From Bradyrhizobium xenonodulans (GTDB lineage Bacteria > Pseudomonadota > Alphaproteobacteria > Rhizobiales > Xanthobacteraceae): a stretch of 64,000 nt of DNA. The notes beneath the pieces are model-generated. The model did not search any database. It saw only the letters and a list, made by a program, of their open reading frames with translations, and was not told the DNA's origin. Shown in pieces: positions 17,139 to 26,507 of the stretch (within the stretch, counting starts at the first letter, position 1; every line of letters starts with the position of its first letter). The translations under genes were made by a program, and so were the position numbers. The stretch spans positions 3,936,501 to 4,000,500 of the forward strand of contig NZ_CP089391.1 of the NCBI RefSeq assembly GCF_027594865.1, read 5' to 3'.

Positions 17139-18881
17139 ATGGCCGAGACCTACCCAAGCCCCCGTTTTGGAGCTCCCCGCGAGCCGAAATCGCCCGTCAA
17201 TCCGGGCAGCGGGCTCGTGCGCGTGCTCGAATTCGCCACGGCCAGCCACGCCCGTGCCGTCGCCTTCCTGGTGCTGTGCGCGCTGCTGATCTTCCTGCCG
17301 GGCTTCTTCACCATTCCGCCGATCGATCGCGACGAGGCGCGCTTTGCCCAGGCCACCAAGCAGATGGTCGAGAGCGGCGACTATGTCGACATCCGCTTCC
17401 AGGAAGACGTCCGTTACAAGAAGCCGGTCGGCATCTACTGGCTGCAATCCGCCGCGGTCGAAACCGCCGCTGCGCTAAAACTGCCGAAGGCCGAATTGCG
17501 GATCTGGGTCTACCGGCTCCCGTCCTTGATCGGCGCGATCGGCGCGGTGCTCATGACCTATTGGGCCGCGCTCGGCTTCGTCACGCGGCGCGCTGCGGTG
17601 CTCGCGGCACTGCTGATGTGCGCCTCCGTGTTGCTCGGCGTCGAGGCGCGGCTCGCGAAGACCGACGCGATGTTGCTGTTCTGCGTGACCGCCGCGATGG
17701 GCGCGATGGCGCGCGCTTACCTCTCGTGGCAGCGCGCCGAGGACGAGACCCATCCGCCGTGGAGCTGGCCTGCGATCTTCTGGACCGCGATCGCGGTCGG
17801 CATCCTGATCAAGGGTCCGCTGATCCTGATGTTCGCCGGCTTTACCATCGTCGTGCTCGCGATCCAGGACCGCGATGCCTCCTGGCTGTGGAAGCTGCGC
17901 CCGCTCTGGGGCCTGATGTGGATGCTGGTGCTGGTGCTGCCCTGGTTCATCGCGATCTTCTGGCGCGCCGGCGATGCTTTCTTCGCCGATTCCGTCGGCG
18001 GCGACATGCTGAGCAAGATCGGGGCCCAGGAATCCCATGGCGCGCCGCCCGGGCTTTACCTGGCGCTGTTCTGGATCACGTTCTGGCCGGGGGCGCCGCT
18101 CGCGGCAATGGCGGCACCTGCGGTGTGGCGGGCACGGCGTGAGCCCGGCGCGCAGTTCCTGCTGGCCTGGCTGATCCCGTCCTGGATCGTGTTCGAGGCG
18201 GTGCTGACCAAGCTGCCGCATTACGTGCTGCCGCTGTATCCGGCGATTGCGATCCTCACCGTCGGTGCGCTGGAGCGGAACGTGCTGTCGCGCTCCTGGC
18301 TCGCGCGCGGCTCGGCCTGGTGGTTCGCGATCCCCGCGGCGGCCTCGATCATCGCGGTGGTCGGCGCGGTGATGCTGACGCGGCAGCCGGCCTTCGTGGC
18401 GTGGCCGTTCATCGCGGCGGCACTGATTTTCGGCCTGTTCGCCTGGTGGCTCTACGACACCAACCGCGCCGAGCGTTCGGTGCTGAACGCGCTGGTCGCA
18501 GCTTTGATGCTCGCGTTCACGGTCTACGGCATCGTGCTGCCGTCGCTGACGCCGCTGTTTCCGAGCATCGAGATCGCGCGCGCGCTTCGCAACGTCACCT
18601 GCGTTGGGCCGAAGGCGGCCGCGGCCGGCTATCACGAGCCGAGCCTGGTCTTCCTGACCGGCACCCAGACGCTGCTCACCGACGGCTCGGGCGCTGCCGA
18701 CTTCCTGCGGCAGGGGAGCTGCCGCTTCGCGCTGATCGAGCAGCGCTCGGAGCGCAGCTTCGCGCAGCGCGCCGAGGCGATCGGGCTTCGCTACAAGGTC
18801 GGCACGCGCATCGACGGCTATAATTTCTCGCAAGGGCGCGCGATCTCGATCTCGATCTTCCGCTCCGAAGGCACCGAGTAG
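17139..18881 (+). CDS. ArnT-like glycosyltransferase family 39 membrane protein
   Basis: A 580-residue polytopic protein of the ArnT/PMT type, which transfers a sugar from a polyprenyl-phosphate carrier to lipid A or another acceptor on the outer face of the inner membrane. Visible are the first periplasmic loop motif PPIDRDEARFAQATKQM (the Asp-Glu pair is typical of the catalytic loop), KKPVGIYWLQ, LAKTDAMLL and about 11-12 membrane segments, then a soluble C-terminal part. It starts an operon with a PAP2 phosphatase, a GT2 enzyme that could make the polyprenyl-phosphate sugar, and a LpxB-N-domain protein. The sugar is unknown; galacturonate or mannose would fit rhizobial lipid A chemistry. 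Confidence 0.9.
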   Translation: MAETYPSPRFGAPREPKSPVNPGSGLVRVLEFATASHARAVAFLVLCALLIFLPGFFTIPPIDRDEARFAQATKQMVESGDYVDIRFQEDVRYKKPVGIYWLQSAAVETAAALKLPKAELRIWVYRLPSLIGAIGAVLMTYWAALGFVTRRAAVLAALLMCASVLLGVEARLAKTDAMLLFCVTAAMGAMARAYLSWQRAEDETHPPWSWPAIFWTAIAVGILIKGPLILMFAGFTIVVLAIQDRDASWLWKLRPLWGLMWMLVLVLPWFIAIFWRAGDAFFADSVGGDMLSKIGAQESHGAPPGLYLALFWITFWPGAPLAAMAAPAVWRARREPGAQFLLAWLIPSWIVFEAVLTKLPHYVLPLYPAIAILTVGALERNVLSRSWLARGSAWWFAIPAAASIIAVVGAVMLTRQPAFVAWPFIAAALIFGLFAWWLYDTNRAERSVLNALVAALMLAFTVYGIVLPSLTPLFPSIEIARALRNVTCVGPKAAAAGYHEPSLVFLTGTQTLLTDGSGAADFLRQGSCRFALIEQRSERSFAQRAEAIGLRYKVGTRIDGYNFSQGRAISISIFRSEGTE

Positions 18882-18882
18882 G

Positions 18883-19728
18883 ATGCCCGTTACGACCGAC
18901 ATCGCGCCGCGTCCGGGCTATCCCGCGCAATTGCTCGCGGTGTCGGGCCGTGCGCTGGCGCAGCTCGTGCGGTCGCCATCGCATTCGCGCCGCGCCGCGG
19001 CCGCGCGAAAGCTGGCGCGGCATTCGCTGTGGCTGAGCGCGGCCGGCGCGGCCCTCGTCATCGTGCTGATGGTTGCATTCGACCTGACCGAGATCCAGTT
19101 GATGCCGGCGCGTGGCACGCCAAGCCTGTGGCCGATCCGCATCCTCACCGATTTCGGCAAGGACGAGTATGTGCTCTCGCTGCTCGGGATTGCGCTGGTG
19201 GCGTTGGCGCTGGTTGCGGCAGGACTTCAAGGCCCCCGTCGTGCGCTTCTGCTCGGCCTCGGGACGCGACTGCAATTCGTGTTTCTGTCTGTTGCCGTGC
19301 CTGTGCTCGTCACCGAGATCCTGAAATATCTCATCGGGCGCGGACGGCCGTTCGTCGGCGGCCAGGCCAATCCGTTCAACTTCATCCCGCTCGAGGGAAC
19401 GGGGGCGTATGCCAGCCTGCCGTCGGGCCATGCCGTGACGGCGTTCGCGCTGGCCTTTGCGGTCTCGGCGCTGTGGCCGCGCCTGCGCGTGTTCATGTTC
19501 ACTTACGCGATTGTGATCCTGCTGACGCGCCTGGTGCTGCTCGCACACCACCCAAGCGACGTCGTCGCCGGCGCGCTGGTCGGCATGGTCGGCGCCATGG
19601 CGGTGCGCTACTGGTTTGCGGCCCGAAGGCTGGGCTTTGCCATCCGCGCCGACGGCACCATCGTGCCTCTTCCGGGGGCCATCCCGGGCCGCCTCAAAAG
19701 GGTTGCCCACGGGGCATCCGCCCCATAA
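18883..19728 (+). CDS. PAP2 superfamily phosphatase (membrane)
   Basis: A 281-residue inner membrane phosphatase. The three PAP2 motifs are present: KYLIGRGRPF, then PSGH, then TRLVLLAHHPSDVVAG. There are six hydrophobic segments. Enzymes of this type remove phosphate from lipid A or from undecaprenyl diphosphate at the periplasmic face. Its place one base after the ArnT-like gene suggests it either removes a lipid A phosphate before or after glycosylation, or recycles the lipid carrier. Confidence 0.9.
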   Translation: MPVTTDIAPRPGYPAQLLAVSGRALAQLVRSPSHSRRAAAARKLARHSLWLSAAGAALVIVLMVAFDLTEIQLMPARGTPSLWPIRILTDFGKDEYVLSLLGIALVALALVAAGLQGPRRALLLGLGTRLQFVFLSVAVPVLVTEILKYLIGRGRPFVGGQANPFNFIPLEGTGAYASLPSGHAVTAFALAFAVSALWPRLRVFMFTYAIVILLTRLVLLAHHPSDVVAGALVGMVGAMAVRYWFAARRLGFAIRADGTIVPLPGAIPGRLKRVAHGASAP

Positions 19729-19795
19729 AAGCGGCTGCTTGCCGGGGCCGCCGGTTCCATCTGCCGCAGGCCCATTCCAACCACGAGCTTTCGAT

Positions 19796-20533
19796 TTGTC
19801 GTCGCCCCAGCCTTCGGTTTCCATCGTCGTTCCCGTGCGTAACGAAGCCGACAACATCGCGCCGCTGATCGCCGAGATCGGTGCGGCGCTCGACGGCCGC
19901 TGGGCCTATGAGATCATCTACGTCAATGACGGCTCGACGGATGCGACCGGCGAGCGGCTCGCTTCCATCGTGCAGCAGCGGGACAATCTGCGGCAGCTTC
20001 GCCATGCGAGGTCGGCCGGGCAGTCGGCGGCGGTGCGCAGCGGCGTGCGTGCGGCGCGCGGCGCCATCGTGGCGACGCTCGACGGCGACGGCCAGAACAA
20101 TCCGGCGTTCCTGCCGGATCTGATCTCAGCCGTCGAGAAGGGAGCTGGGCGGGTCGGCCTTGCCGCGGGCCAGCGCATCGGCCGCAAGGACACCGGTTTC
20201 AAGAAATTCCAGTCGCGTGTGGCGAATGGCGTTCGCAACGCCATCCTGAAGGACGGCACGCGCGATACCGGATGCGGACTGAAGGCGTTCCAGCGCGACG
20301 TCTTCCTGACGCTGCCCTATTTCGACGGCCTGCATCGTTTCCTGCCGGCACTGATGCGCCGCGAGGGTTACGAGATCGCCTATGTCGACGTAATCGACCG
20401 GCCGCGCCATTCCGGCGTGTCAAACTACGGTTTCTTCGACCGGCTGTGGATCGGCATCATGGATCTCGCCGGCGTGTGGTGGCTGATCCGCCGCAAGAAG
20501 CCGACACCAGATGTGACTGAGGTGAAGGCATGA
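19796..20533 (+). CDS. Glycosyltransferase family 2, polyprenyl-phosphate sugar synthase type
   Basis: A 245-residue GT-A enzyme. It opens with SVSIVVPVRNEADNIAPLIAEI and has DGSTDATGE and the metal-binding DGDGQNNP, the pattern of dolichol/polyprenyl-phosphate mannosyltransferases. It likely makes a polyprenyl-phosphate sugar for the ArnT-like transferase two genes upstream. The start is uncertain: TTG at 19796 begins just before the conserved domain, while an in-frame ATG at 19616 would overlap the PAP2 gene by more than 100 bases. Its stop overlaps the next start (ATGA). Confidence 0.88.
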   Translation: MSSPQPSVSIVVPVRNEADNIAPLIAEIGAALDGRWAYEIIYVNDGSTDATGERLASIVQQRDNLRQLRHARSAGQSAAVRSGVRAARGAIVATLDGDGQNNPAFLPDLISAVEKGAGRVGLAAGQRIGRKDTGFKKFQSRVANGVRNAILKDGTRDTGCGLKAFQRDVFLTLPYFDGLHRFLPALMRREGYEIAYVDVIDRPRHSGVSNYGFFDRLWIGIMDLAGVWWLIRRKKPTPDVTEVKA

Positions 20534-20868
20534 TCATTCAATACGGTCAGGCGTTGAGCAATTATTTCTACGACGTGTTCGTCGCCAAGTTCGATTTCTG
20601 GCTCGCCTTCGGCCTGGTCGCGCAACTGTTCTTCACCGCCCGCTTCCTGGTGCAGTGGATCGCGAGCGAGCGGGCCGGCAACAGCGTGGTGCCGATCGCG
20701 TTCTGGTTCTGCTCGATGGGCGGCGGCCTGATGACGCTGGTCTACGGCATCGTGAAGCGCGAGCCGGTCATCATCATCGGACAGCTGTTTGCGACCATCA
20801 TCTACATCCGCAACATCATGCTGATCTGGAAGAACCACGGCACCGCGTCGAAGACGCTGGATAGCTGA
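20530..20868 (+). CDS. LpxB N-terminal-domain (LABN) membrane protein
   Basis: A 112-residue protein with three or four hydrophobic segments matching the 'lipid A biosynthesis N-terminal' domain. Conserved residues include FFTARFLVQWIASERAGNSVVP and the GIVKREPVIIIGQLF turn. Such small proteins accompany GT2/ArnT-type genes and are thought to be flippases or partners in lipid-linked sugar handling. It is coupled to the GT2 gene by an ATGA overlap and ends the operon. Confidence 0.88.
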   Translation: MIIQYGQALSNYFYDVFVAKFDFWLAFGLVAQLFFTARFLVQWIASERAGNSVVPIAFWFCSMGGGLMTLVYGIVKREPVIIIGQLFATIIYIRNIMLIWKNHGTASKTLDS

Positions 20869-20869
20869 T

Positions 20870-22561
20870 CTAGCGCGGCAACGCCGAGGCCGCGCTAGAC
20901 ACTGGCAGGGCGGCCTGTTCCGCCTCGCTCCGGCGATAGGGCTCGCCCGCGGCGTCCAGCACGGGATAGGCGACCGAGCAGATGTGCGAGTGGATGCGGC
21001 GCAGATCGCGCAGCACGTCGAGATGCAGCGAGGTGGTCTCGATGGTCTCGGGCCGGCCTTCGCGCAGGCGATCGAGATGGCGCTCGATGGCGGCAAGCTC
21101 GGTGTTCTTCAGCGCGGTCTTCTCCACCAGCAGCTTGCGCGCCTCGTTGGGGTCGCCCGACATGAAGACTCCGAAGGCGATGCGCAGCGAGTCCATCGTG
21201 CGCTTGTGGAAGGCGGCGAGCTCCTCGGCACCCTCGGCCGAGAACTGGAAGCGGCGCTTGATCTTCTTGGTGGCGAGCTCGCTCAGATTCTTGTCGATGA
21301 TGTCGCCGATATGTTCGAGATTGATGGCAAAGGAGATGATCTCCATGGCGCGCCGGCCTTCGCTCTCGTCGAGGCTGCCGCGCGTCAGCTTGGTCACATA
21401 GAGCTTGATGGCTTCGTCGAGGCCGTCGACGATATTGTCCGTCTTGGAAACCTGGTCGACCAGCGCGCGGTCGCCGGTCATCATCGCGGCCATCACCTTG
21501 CGCAGCATGACCTCGACGAGGTCGCCCATCCGCAACGTCTCGCGGGCGGCGTCAGTGAGCGCCAGTGACGGCGTCTCCAGCGCGGTCTCGTCGAGATAGC
21601 GCGGCCGGGCCGGGTCGGCCTCCTGCACCCGATCCGGCAGGAAGCGGGTCAACAGGCGCGACATGGTGTCGAGCAGGCCGATGAAGAGGGCGGCCGTGCC
21701 GACGTTGAAGGCGATGTGGAAGGCCGCCGTCATCCTGGCGAGATCCGGCTGCCAGGCATGCATGTGCTCGGCGATCGCGCCAAGGAACGGCAGCACCAGC
21801 GCGATCCCGATCACGCGGTTGACGAGATTGCCGACCGGCAGGCGGTAGCTCGCGGGATCGTCGCGCCTGGCGCCCTCGAACACGGGATTGATGGCGCTGC
21901 CGAGATTGGCCCCGAGCACCAATGCGAGCGCTGCGTAGGGGGTGATGAACTGCGAATAGGCCAGCGACATGATCAGCAGCACGCTGGCGACGCTCGAATG
22001 CACGGCCCAGGTGACGAGCGCGGCGATGGCGATGCACAGGACGGGATCGCCCGTGATCGACGCCATCACGACGCGGGCGCCGGGCGCATTCTCCGCCGGC
22101 GCCAGCGTGTCGAGCAGGATGTGCAGCGACAGCAGCATCAAGCCGAGGCCGATGCAGACGCGGCCGATATCCTTGATCCGCGAGCGCGGGCCGGTGCGGA
22201 AGGCGACGAGGCCGAGCACGAACAGGACGGGAGCTATGGCCGCGATGTTGAACGACAGCACCTGCACGATCAGCGTCGTGCCGACATTGGCCCCGAGCAT
22301 GATGGCGAGTGCCGCAGCGACGCTGACGAGGCCCTCGGCCGCGAAAGAGCTGGTGATCAGCGCCGTCGCCGTGCTGCTCTGGAGCAGTGCGGTAAGGCCG
22401 AGGCCGGCGGCAAAGGCGTTGAAGCGGTTGCTGAGTGCCTTGCCGAGCAGCCGCCGCAGGTCCGGGCCGAACGCGCGCAGAATCCCGCTGTGGACCATGT
22501 GCAGGCCCCACAACAACAGCGCAACGCCGCCCATCAGATCGAGCAGAACCAACGTTCCCAT
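20870..22561 (-). CDS. Na/Pi cotransporter family protein with PhoU-like C terminus
   Basis: A 563-residue sodium/phosphate cotransporter (NptA/YjbB type). The N-terminal membrane half has two inverted repeats, carrying QSSTATALITSS near residue 61 and HSSVASVLLIMS near residue 209. The C-terminal half (about 340-540) is helical and PhoU-like. Family members export or import phosphate; E. coli YjbB exports it. The gene is convergent with the lipid A operon, with stops only a few bases apart. Start ATG 22561. Confidence 0.9.
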   Translation of the reverse strand: MGTLVLLDLMGGVALLLWGLHMVHSGILRAFGPDLRRLLGKALSNRFNAFAAGLGLTALLQSSTATALITSSFAAEGLVSVAAALAIMLGANVGTTLIVQVLSFNIAAIAPVLFVLGLVAFRTGPRSRIKDIGRVCIGLGLMLLSLHILLDTLAPAENAPGARVVMASITGDPVLCIAIAALVTWAVHSSVASVLLIMSLAYSQFITPYAALALVLGANLGSAINPVFEGARRDDPASYRLPVGNLVNRVIGIALVLPFLGAIAEHMHAWQPDLARMTAAFHIAFNVGTAALFIGLLDTMSRLLTRFLPDRVQEADPARPRYLDETALETPSLALTDAARETLRMGDLVEVMLRKVMAAMMTGDRALVDQVSKTDNIVDGLDEAIKLYVTKLTRGSLDESEGRRAMEIISFAINLEHIGDIIDKNLSELATKKIKRRFQFSAEGAEELAAFHKRTMDSLRIAFGVFMSGDPNEARKLLVEKTALKNTELAAIERHLDRLREGRPETIETTSLHLDVLRDLRRIHSHICSVAYPVLDAAGEPYRRSEAEQAALPVSSAASALPR

Positions 22562-22694
22562 GCTCCGTGTCCGGATAAGAGTCGATCGGTGAGGCTAGCG
22601 CCAAATGCTTGAGGATCAAACCCTTTGTTGGTGCATCTGCGCTAACGTTTGCGCGGGTTGCTCGTTCCCGCGGCGCGATGCCTTGTGAGCAGGC

Positions 22695-23879
22695 TCACAT
22701 TGCCGCCTTAAGGGCAGCAAAGCCGAGATCGAGATCGGCCTTGAGGTCGTCGACGCTTTCGAGGCCGATGTGGAGACGCAGCGTCGGGCCGCCGGGCGAC
22801 CATTTGGTGGCAGTGCGATAGGCATCGCAGTCGAAGGGAATCGCAAGGCTCTCGAAGCCACCCCAGGAAAAGCCCATGCCGAACAGTTTGAGCGTGTTGA
22901 GCATGGTGTCGACCGCCGTCTGCGGCGCCGGCTTCAGCACGATGCTGAACAGGCCCGAGGCGCCGGTGAAGTCGCGCTTCCAGATGGCGTGGCCGGGATC
23001 CGTCTCCAGCCCCGGATGCAGCACGCGTGCGACCTCGGGACGGCCCGCGAGCCAGCGCGCCATGTCGAGCCCTGAGCGATGGTGCTGTGCCAGGCGCACC
23101 GACAACGTGCGCAGGCCGCGCAGCGCGAGGAAGACGTCATCGGGGCCGGCGCAGACGCCGAGCAGGCGGATGCCTTCCGCGATCTGCGGCCACGCCTTGG
23201 TATTGGCCGAGATGGTGCCGAACATGATGTCGGAATGGCCGCCGATATATTTGGTGGCGGCCTGCATGCTGATGTCGACGCCCTGCTCGAGCGAACGATG
23301 ATAGAGCGGCGTCGCCCAGGTGTTGTCGTCGATGACGAGCGCGCCGCGCGCATGCGCGACCTCGGCGATGGCGCGGATATCGGGCATCTCGAACGATTGC
23401 GAGCCCGGCGCCTCCACCAGCACGGCGCTTGTGTTGGGCTTGAACAGTTTGTCGATGCCGGCGCCGATCATCGGATCGAAATAGGTGGTCTCGATGCCGA
23501 GGCGGGCGAGCATGCCGTTGCAGAAATTGCGCGAGGGCCGATAGACGTTGTCACAGACCAGGATGTGGTCGCCGGTCTTGAGCACCGAGAGCAGGGTGGT
23601 GGAGATCGCCGACAGCCCCGACGGCACGATGCCGACACCGGCGCATTGCGGCCCCTCCAGCGCCATCAGCGTCTCCTGGAACGCCTTGGTGGTGGGGCTG
23701 CCGTGGCGGCCATAGGTGAACTCGCCGCGATGGGCGTGCAGGTCCTCGGCGGTCGGATAGAGCACCGTCGATCCGTGGAACACCGGCGGATTGACGAACC
23801 CCTTCTGCGCCTTGGTGTCGCGGCCGGAGGTGACCAGCCGGGTCTCGGCCTGCTGCGGGGAGGGGGGCGAGGAATCCAT
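22695..23879 (-). CDS. metC: Cystathionine beta-lyase
   Basis: A 394-residue PLP enzyme that cleaves cystathionine to homocysteine, pyruvate and ammonia in methionine synthesis. It shows FTYGRHGSPTTKAFQETL, the phosphate-binding region VPSGLSAISTTLLS, the cofactor aspartate in LVIDDNTWATPL and the Schiff-base lysine in SMQAATKYIGGHSDIM. The start at ATG 23879 (MDSSPPSPQQAETR) gives the normal length. In rhizobia metC is commonly found beside the aap genes, as here, in divergent orientation. Confidence 0.92.
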   Translation of the reverse strand: MDSSPPSPQQAETRLVTSGRDTKAQKGFVNPPVFHGSTVLYPTAEDLHAHRGEFTYGRHGSPTTKAFQETLMALEGPQCAGVGIVPSGLSAISTTLLSVLKTGDHILVCDNVYRPSRNFCNGMLARLGIETTYFDPMIGAGIDKLFKPNTSAVLVEAPGSQSFEMPDIRAIAEVAHARGALVIDDNTWATPLYHRSLEQGVDISMQAATKYIGGHSDIMFGTISANTKAWPQIAEGIRLLGVCAGPDDVFLALRGLRTLSVRLAQHHRSGLDMARWLAGRPEVARVLHPGLETDPGHAIWKRDFTGASGLFSIVLKPAPQTAVDTMLNTLKLFGMGFSWGGFESLAIPFDCDAYRTATKWSPGGPTLRLHIGLESVDDLKADLDLGFAALKAAM

Positions 23880-23952
23880 GCGTCTGCTTTCAAAACCGCG
23901 TTTCCGCGCGGCGCCTGACGCCTGCGGGCCGGCCCGAAAGGCCGCTGCCGTT

Positions 23953-23981
23953 AATAACAGAACACAGAAGAGTCCCGTCAA
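23953..23981 (-). promoter_or_regulatory. Candidate sigma-70-type promoter for metC
   Basis: On the minus strand TTGACG (23976-23981) and GTTATT (23953-23958) are separated by exactly 17 bases, about 75 bases before the metC start. Confidence 0.45.
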
Positions 23982-24258
23982 CCCCTTGACCCGGCTCGCC
24001 AGTCGTTCTGAGATGCGCAGGTGCTATTCAGTCGCCGCATGTTGAGGGGCAGCCGCGACCTTCGATCCATCGTCTGACCGGACCTTGCGCCACAGCCACA
24101 ATGGCGGGCGCCTGCGGCGGGGATTAGGTTATGGCCTCTCGGGATGGGCGGGTGTTCGGCAAGGTTTTCCAGCATGACTCTTGCAAGGTTCACCCTGGCA
24201 GAGACGATCCTGAGACAACATTCCTGACCTTGAGACGACCTTGAAAGGCCCTCAGCCC

Positions 24259-25275
24259 ATGAAACGCGTAACCCTGGCTCTCACTCTCGCTCTCGCCGCC
24301 GGCCTGACCGCCCAAGCCGCCGATGCGCAAACGCTCAAGACCATCAAGGACCGGGGCACGCTGTCCTGCGGCGTCAGCCAGGGCCTGCCCGGCTTCTCCT
24401 CGCCGGACGACAAGGGCAACTGGACCGGCCTCGACGTCGACGTCTGCCGCGCCGTCGCGGCGGCCGTCTTCAACGATCCGACCAAGGTCAAGTTCGTGCC
24501 GCTGTCCGCCAAGGACCGCTTCACGGCGCTGCAATCCGGCGAAGTCGACGTGCTCTCGCGCAACACCACCTGGACCATCTCGCGCGACACCTCGCTCGGC
24601 GCGAACTTCACCGGCGTGACCTATTATGACGGGCAGGGCTTCATGGTGAAGAAGTCGCTCAAGGTGAATTCGGCGCTCGAGCTCAACAGCGCCTCGGTCT
24701 GCGTGCAGACCGGCACCACCACCGAGCAGAATCTCGCCGACTACTTCAAGGCCAACAACATGAAGTACGAGGTGATCGCGTTCGGCACCAACGACGAAAC
24801 CGTCAAGGCTTACGAAGCCGGCCGCTGCGACGTCTTCACCACCGACCAGTCGGGCCTGTACGCCAACCGTCTCAAGCTTGCCAATCCCAACGACCACATG
24901 GTGCTCCCCGAGATCATCTCGAAGGAGCCGCTCGGACCGATGGTACGCCACGGCGACGACCAGTGGTTCGACATCGTGAAATGGACGCTGTTCGCGCTGA
25001 TCACCACCGAAGAGCTCGGCGTGACCTCGAAGAACGTCGACGAGAAGGCCAAGATGGAGAACCCGGAGCTGAAGCGCGTCCTCGGCACCGACGGCAATTT
25101 CGGCGAACAGCTCGGCCTCACCAAGGACTGGGTGGTCCGGATCACGAAGGCGGTCGGCAATTACGGCGAAGTGTTCGATCGTAACGTCGGCGCCGGCTCG
25201 CCGCTCGCCATCAACCGCGGTCTCAACAATCTCTGGAACAAGGGCGGTCTCCAGTACGCGCCGCCGATCCGCTGA
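24259..25275 (+). CDS. aapJ: General L-amino acid ABC transporter, binding protein AapJ
   Basis: A 338-residue periplasmic protein with a signal peptide (residues 1-23, ending ADAQ). It shows the AapJ pattern TIKDRGTLSCGVSQGLPGFS, followed by GLDVDVCRAVAAAVF and LSRNTTWTISRDTSLGANF. It binds a broad range of L-amino acids for the AapQMP permease. ATG 24259 starts at MKRVTLALTLAL, a good signal peptide; TTG 24241 in frame is less likely. First gene of aapJQMP. Confidence 0.95.
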   Translation: MKRVTLALTLALAAGLTAQAADAQTLKTIKDRGTLSCGVSQGLPGFSSPDDKGNWTGLDVDVCRAVAAAVFNDPTKVKFVPLSAKDRFTALQSGEVDVLSRNTTWTISRDTSLGANFTGVTYYDGQGFMVKKSLKVNSALELNSASVCVQTGTTTEQNLADYFKANNMKYEVIAFGTNDETVKAYEAGRCDVFTTDQSGLYANRLKLANPNDHMVLPEIISKEPLGPMVRHGDDQWFDIVKWTLFALITTEELGVTSKNVDEKAKMENPELKRVLGTDGNFGEQLGLTKDWVVRITKAVGNYGEVFDRNVGAGSPLAINRGLNNLWNKGGLQYAPPIR

Positions 25276-25301
25276 TCCCGCCTGACCCGCTGGCATCGGC
25301 G

Positions 25302-26507
25302 ATGAGCAACGAGGCTCGAAAACCGCCGGCCCAGATCGCGCTGAAGATCAGGCGCATTCTGGGCGGCAAGACCGGCTGGAACGGCGTCGCCGTCCAGTTT
25401 GCCTTCGCGGCGGTTTTGGGCTGGATCGCTTACGAAATCGTCTCCAACACCCGCGCCAACCTCGAGAACCAGCACATCGCCGCCGGCTTCGGTTTCCTGC
25501 GGAACAACGCCGGCTTCGACGTCAACCAGACCCTGATCGCCTACACCGGCTCGGACACGTTCCTGCGCGTGTTCATAGTTGGACTCCTCAACACGCTCGT
25601 GGTCTCGGTGGTGGGCATCGTGTTCGCCACCGTGATCGGCTTCATCGTCGCGCTGTGCCGGCTGTCGCCGAACTGGCTACTGTCGCGCGTCGGCGAGATC
25701 TATGTCGAGATCATCCGCAACCTGCCGGTGCTGTTCCAGATCCTGTTCTGGTACCTGGCGGTGCTCGCGGCCCTGCCCAATCCGCGGCAGAGCATCTCGC
25801 TGCTCGGCATCGCCTTCATCAGCAATCGCGGCCTCGTCATTCCCAGCCCGATCGGCGGGAGCGGCTTCGCGCCTTTTCTGGCCATGCTGGCGCTCGGCAT
25901 CGTCGCCTCGCTGGCGCTGCGCTTCCATGCCCGGCGTGCGCTGTTTCAGGAAGGGCGGATGATCCGGATCTGGCCCTATGTGCTGGGCCTGCTGTTCGCC
26001 CTGCCGCTCGCGACCATGCTGGTGTTCGGATTGCCCTTCACCTTCGAGCTGCCGCAGCTCAAGGGGTTCAACTTCGCCGGCGGCTCGCGCATCATCCCGG
26101 AGTTCGTGGCGCTGACGCTGGCGCTGTCGACTTATACCGCCGCCTTCATCGCCGAGATCGTGCGCGCCGGCATCCTGTCCGTCCATACCGGGCAGATGGA
26201 GGCGGGGTCGTCGCTGGGGCTCAGCCGCGGCACCACGCTGCGCCTGATCGTCGTGCCGCAGGCGATGCGCGTGATCGTGCCGCCGCTGACCAACCAGTAC
26301 CTCAACCTCACCAAGAACTCCTCGCTGGCGGTCGCGATCGGCTATCCCGACCTCGTCTCGGTGTTCGCCGGCACGTCGCTGAGCCAGACCGGGCAGGCGA
26401 TCGAGATCATCGCCATGACGATGGGCGTCTATCTCCTGATCTCGCTGCTGACCAGCGCGGTCATGAGCGTCTACGGTTGGCGCGTCAGCCGGAGTCTGGG
26501 CGCATGA
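25302..26507 (+). CDS. aapQ: General L-amino acid ABC transporter permease AapQ
   Basis: A 401-residue inner membrane permease. It has the N-terminal extension and large periplasmic loop typical of AapQ and the EAA-type loop near residues 290-320 (VHTGQMEAGSSLGLSRGTTL). The motif LTKNSSLAVAIGYPDLV is characteristic. Pairs with AapM to form the membrane channel. The stop overlaps the aapM start (ATGA). Confidence 0.95.
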   Translation: MSNEARKPPAQIALKIRRILGGKTGWNGVAVQFAFAAVLGWIAYEIVSNTRANLENQHIAAGFGFLRNNAGFDVNQTLIAYTGSDTFLRVFIVGLLNTLVVSVVGIVFATVIGFIVALCRLSPNWLLSRVGEIYVEIIRNLPVLFQILFWYLAVLAALPNPRQSISLLGIAFISNRGLVIPSPIGGSGFAPFLAMLALGIVASLALRFHARRALFQEGRMIRIWPYVLGLLFALPLATMLVFGLPFTFELPQLKGFNFAGGSRIIPEFVALTLALSTYTAAFIAEIVRAGILSVHTGQMEAGSSLGLSRGTTLRLIVVPQAMRVIVPPLTNQYLNLTKNSSLAVAIGYPDLVSVFAGTSLSQTGQAIEIIAMTMGVYLLISLLTSAVMSVYGWRVSRSLGA

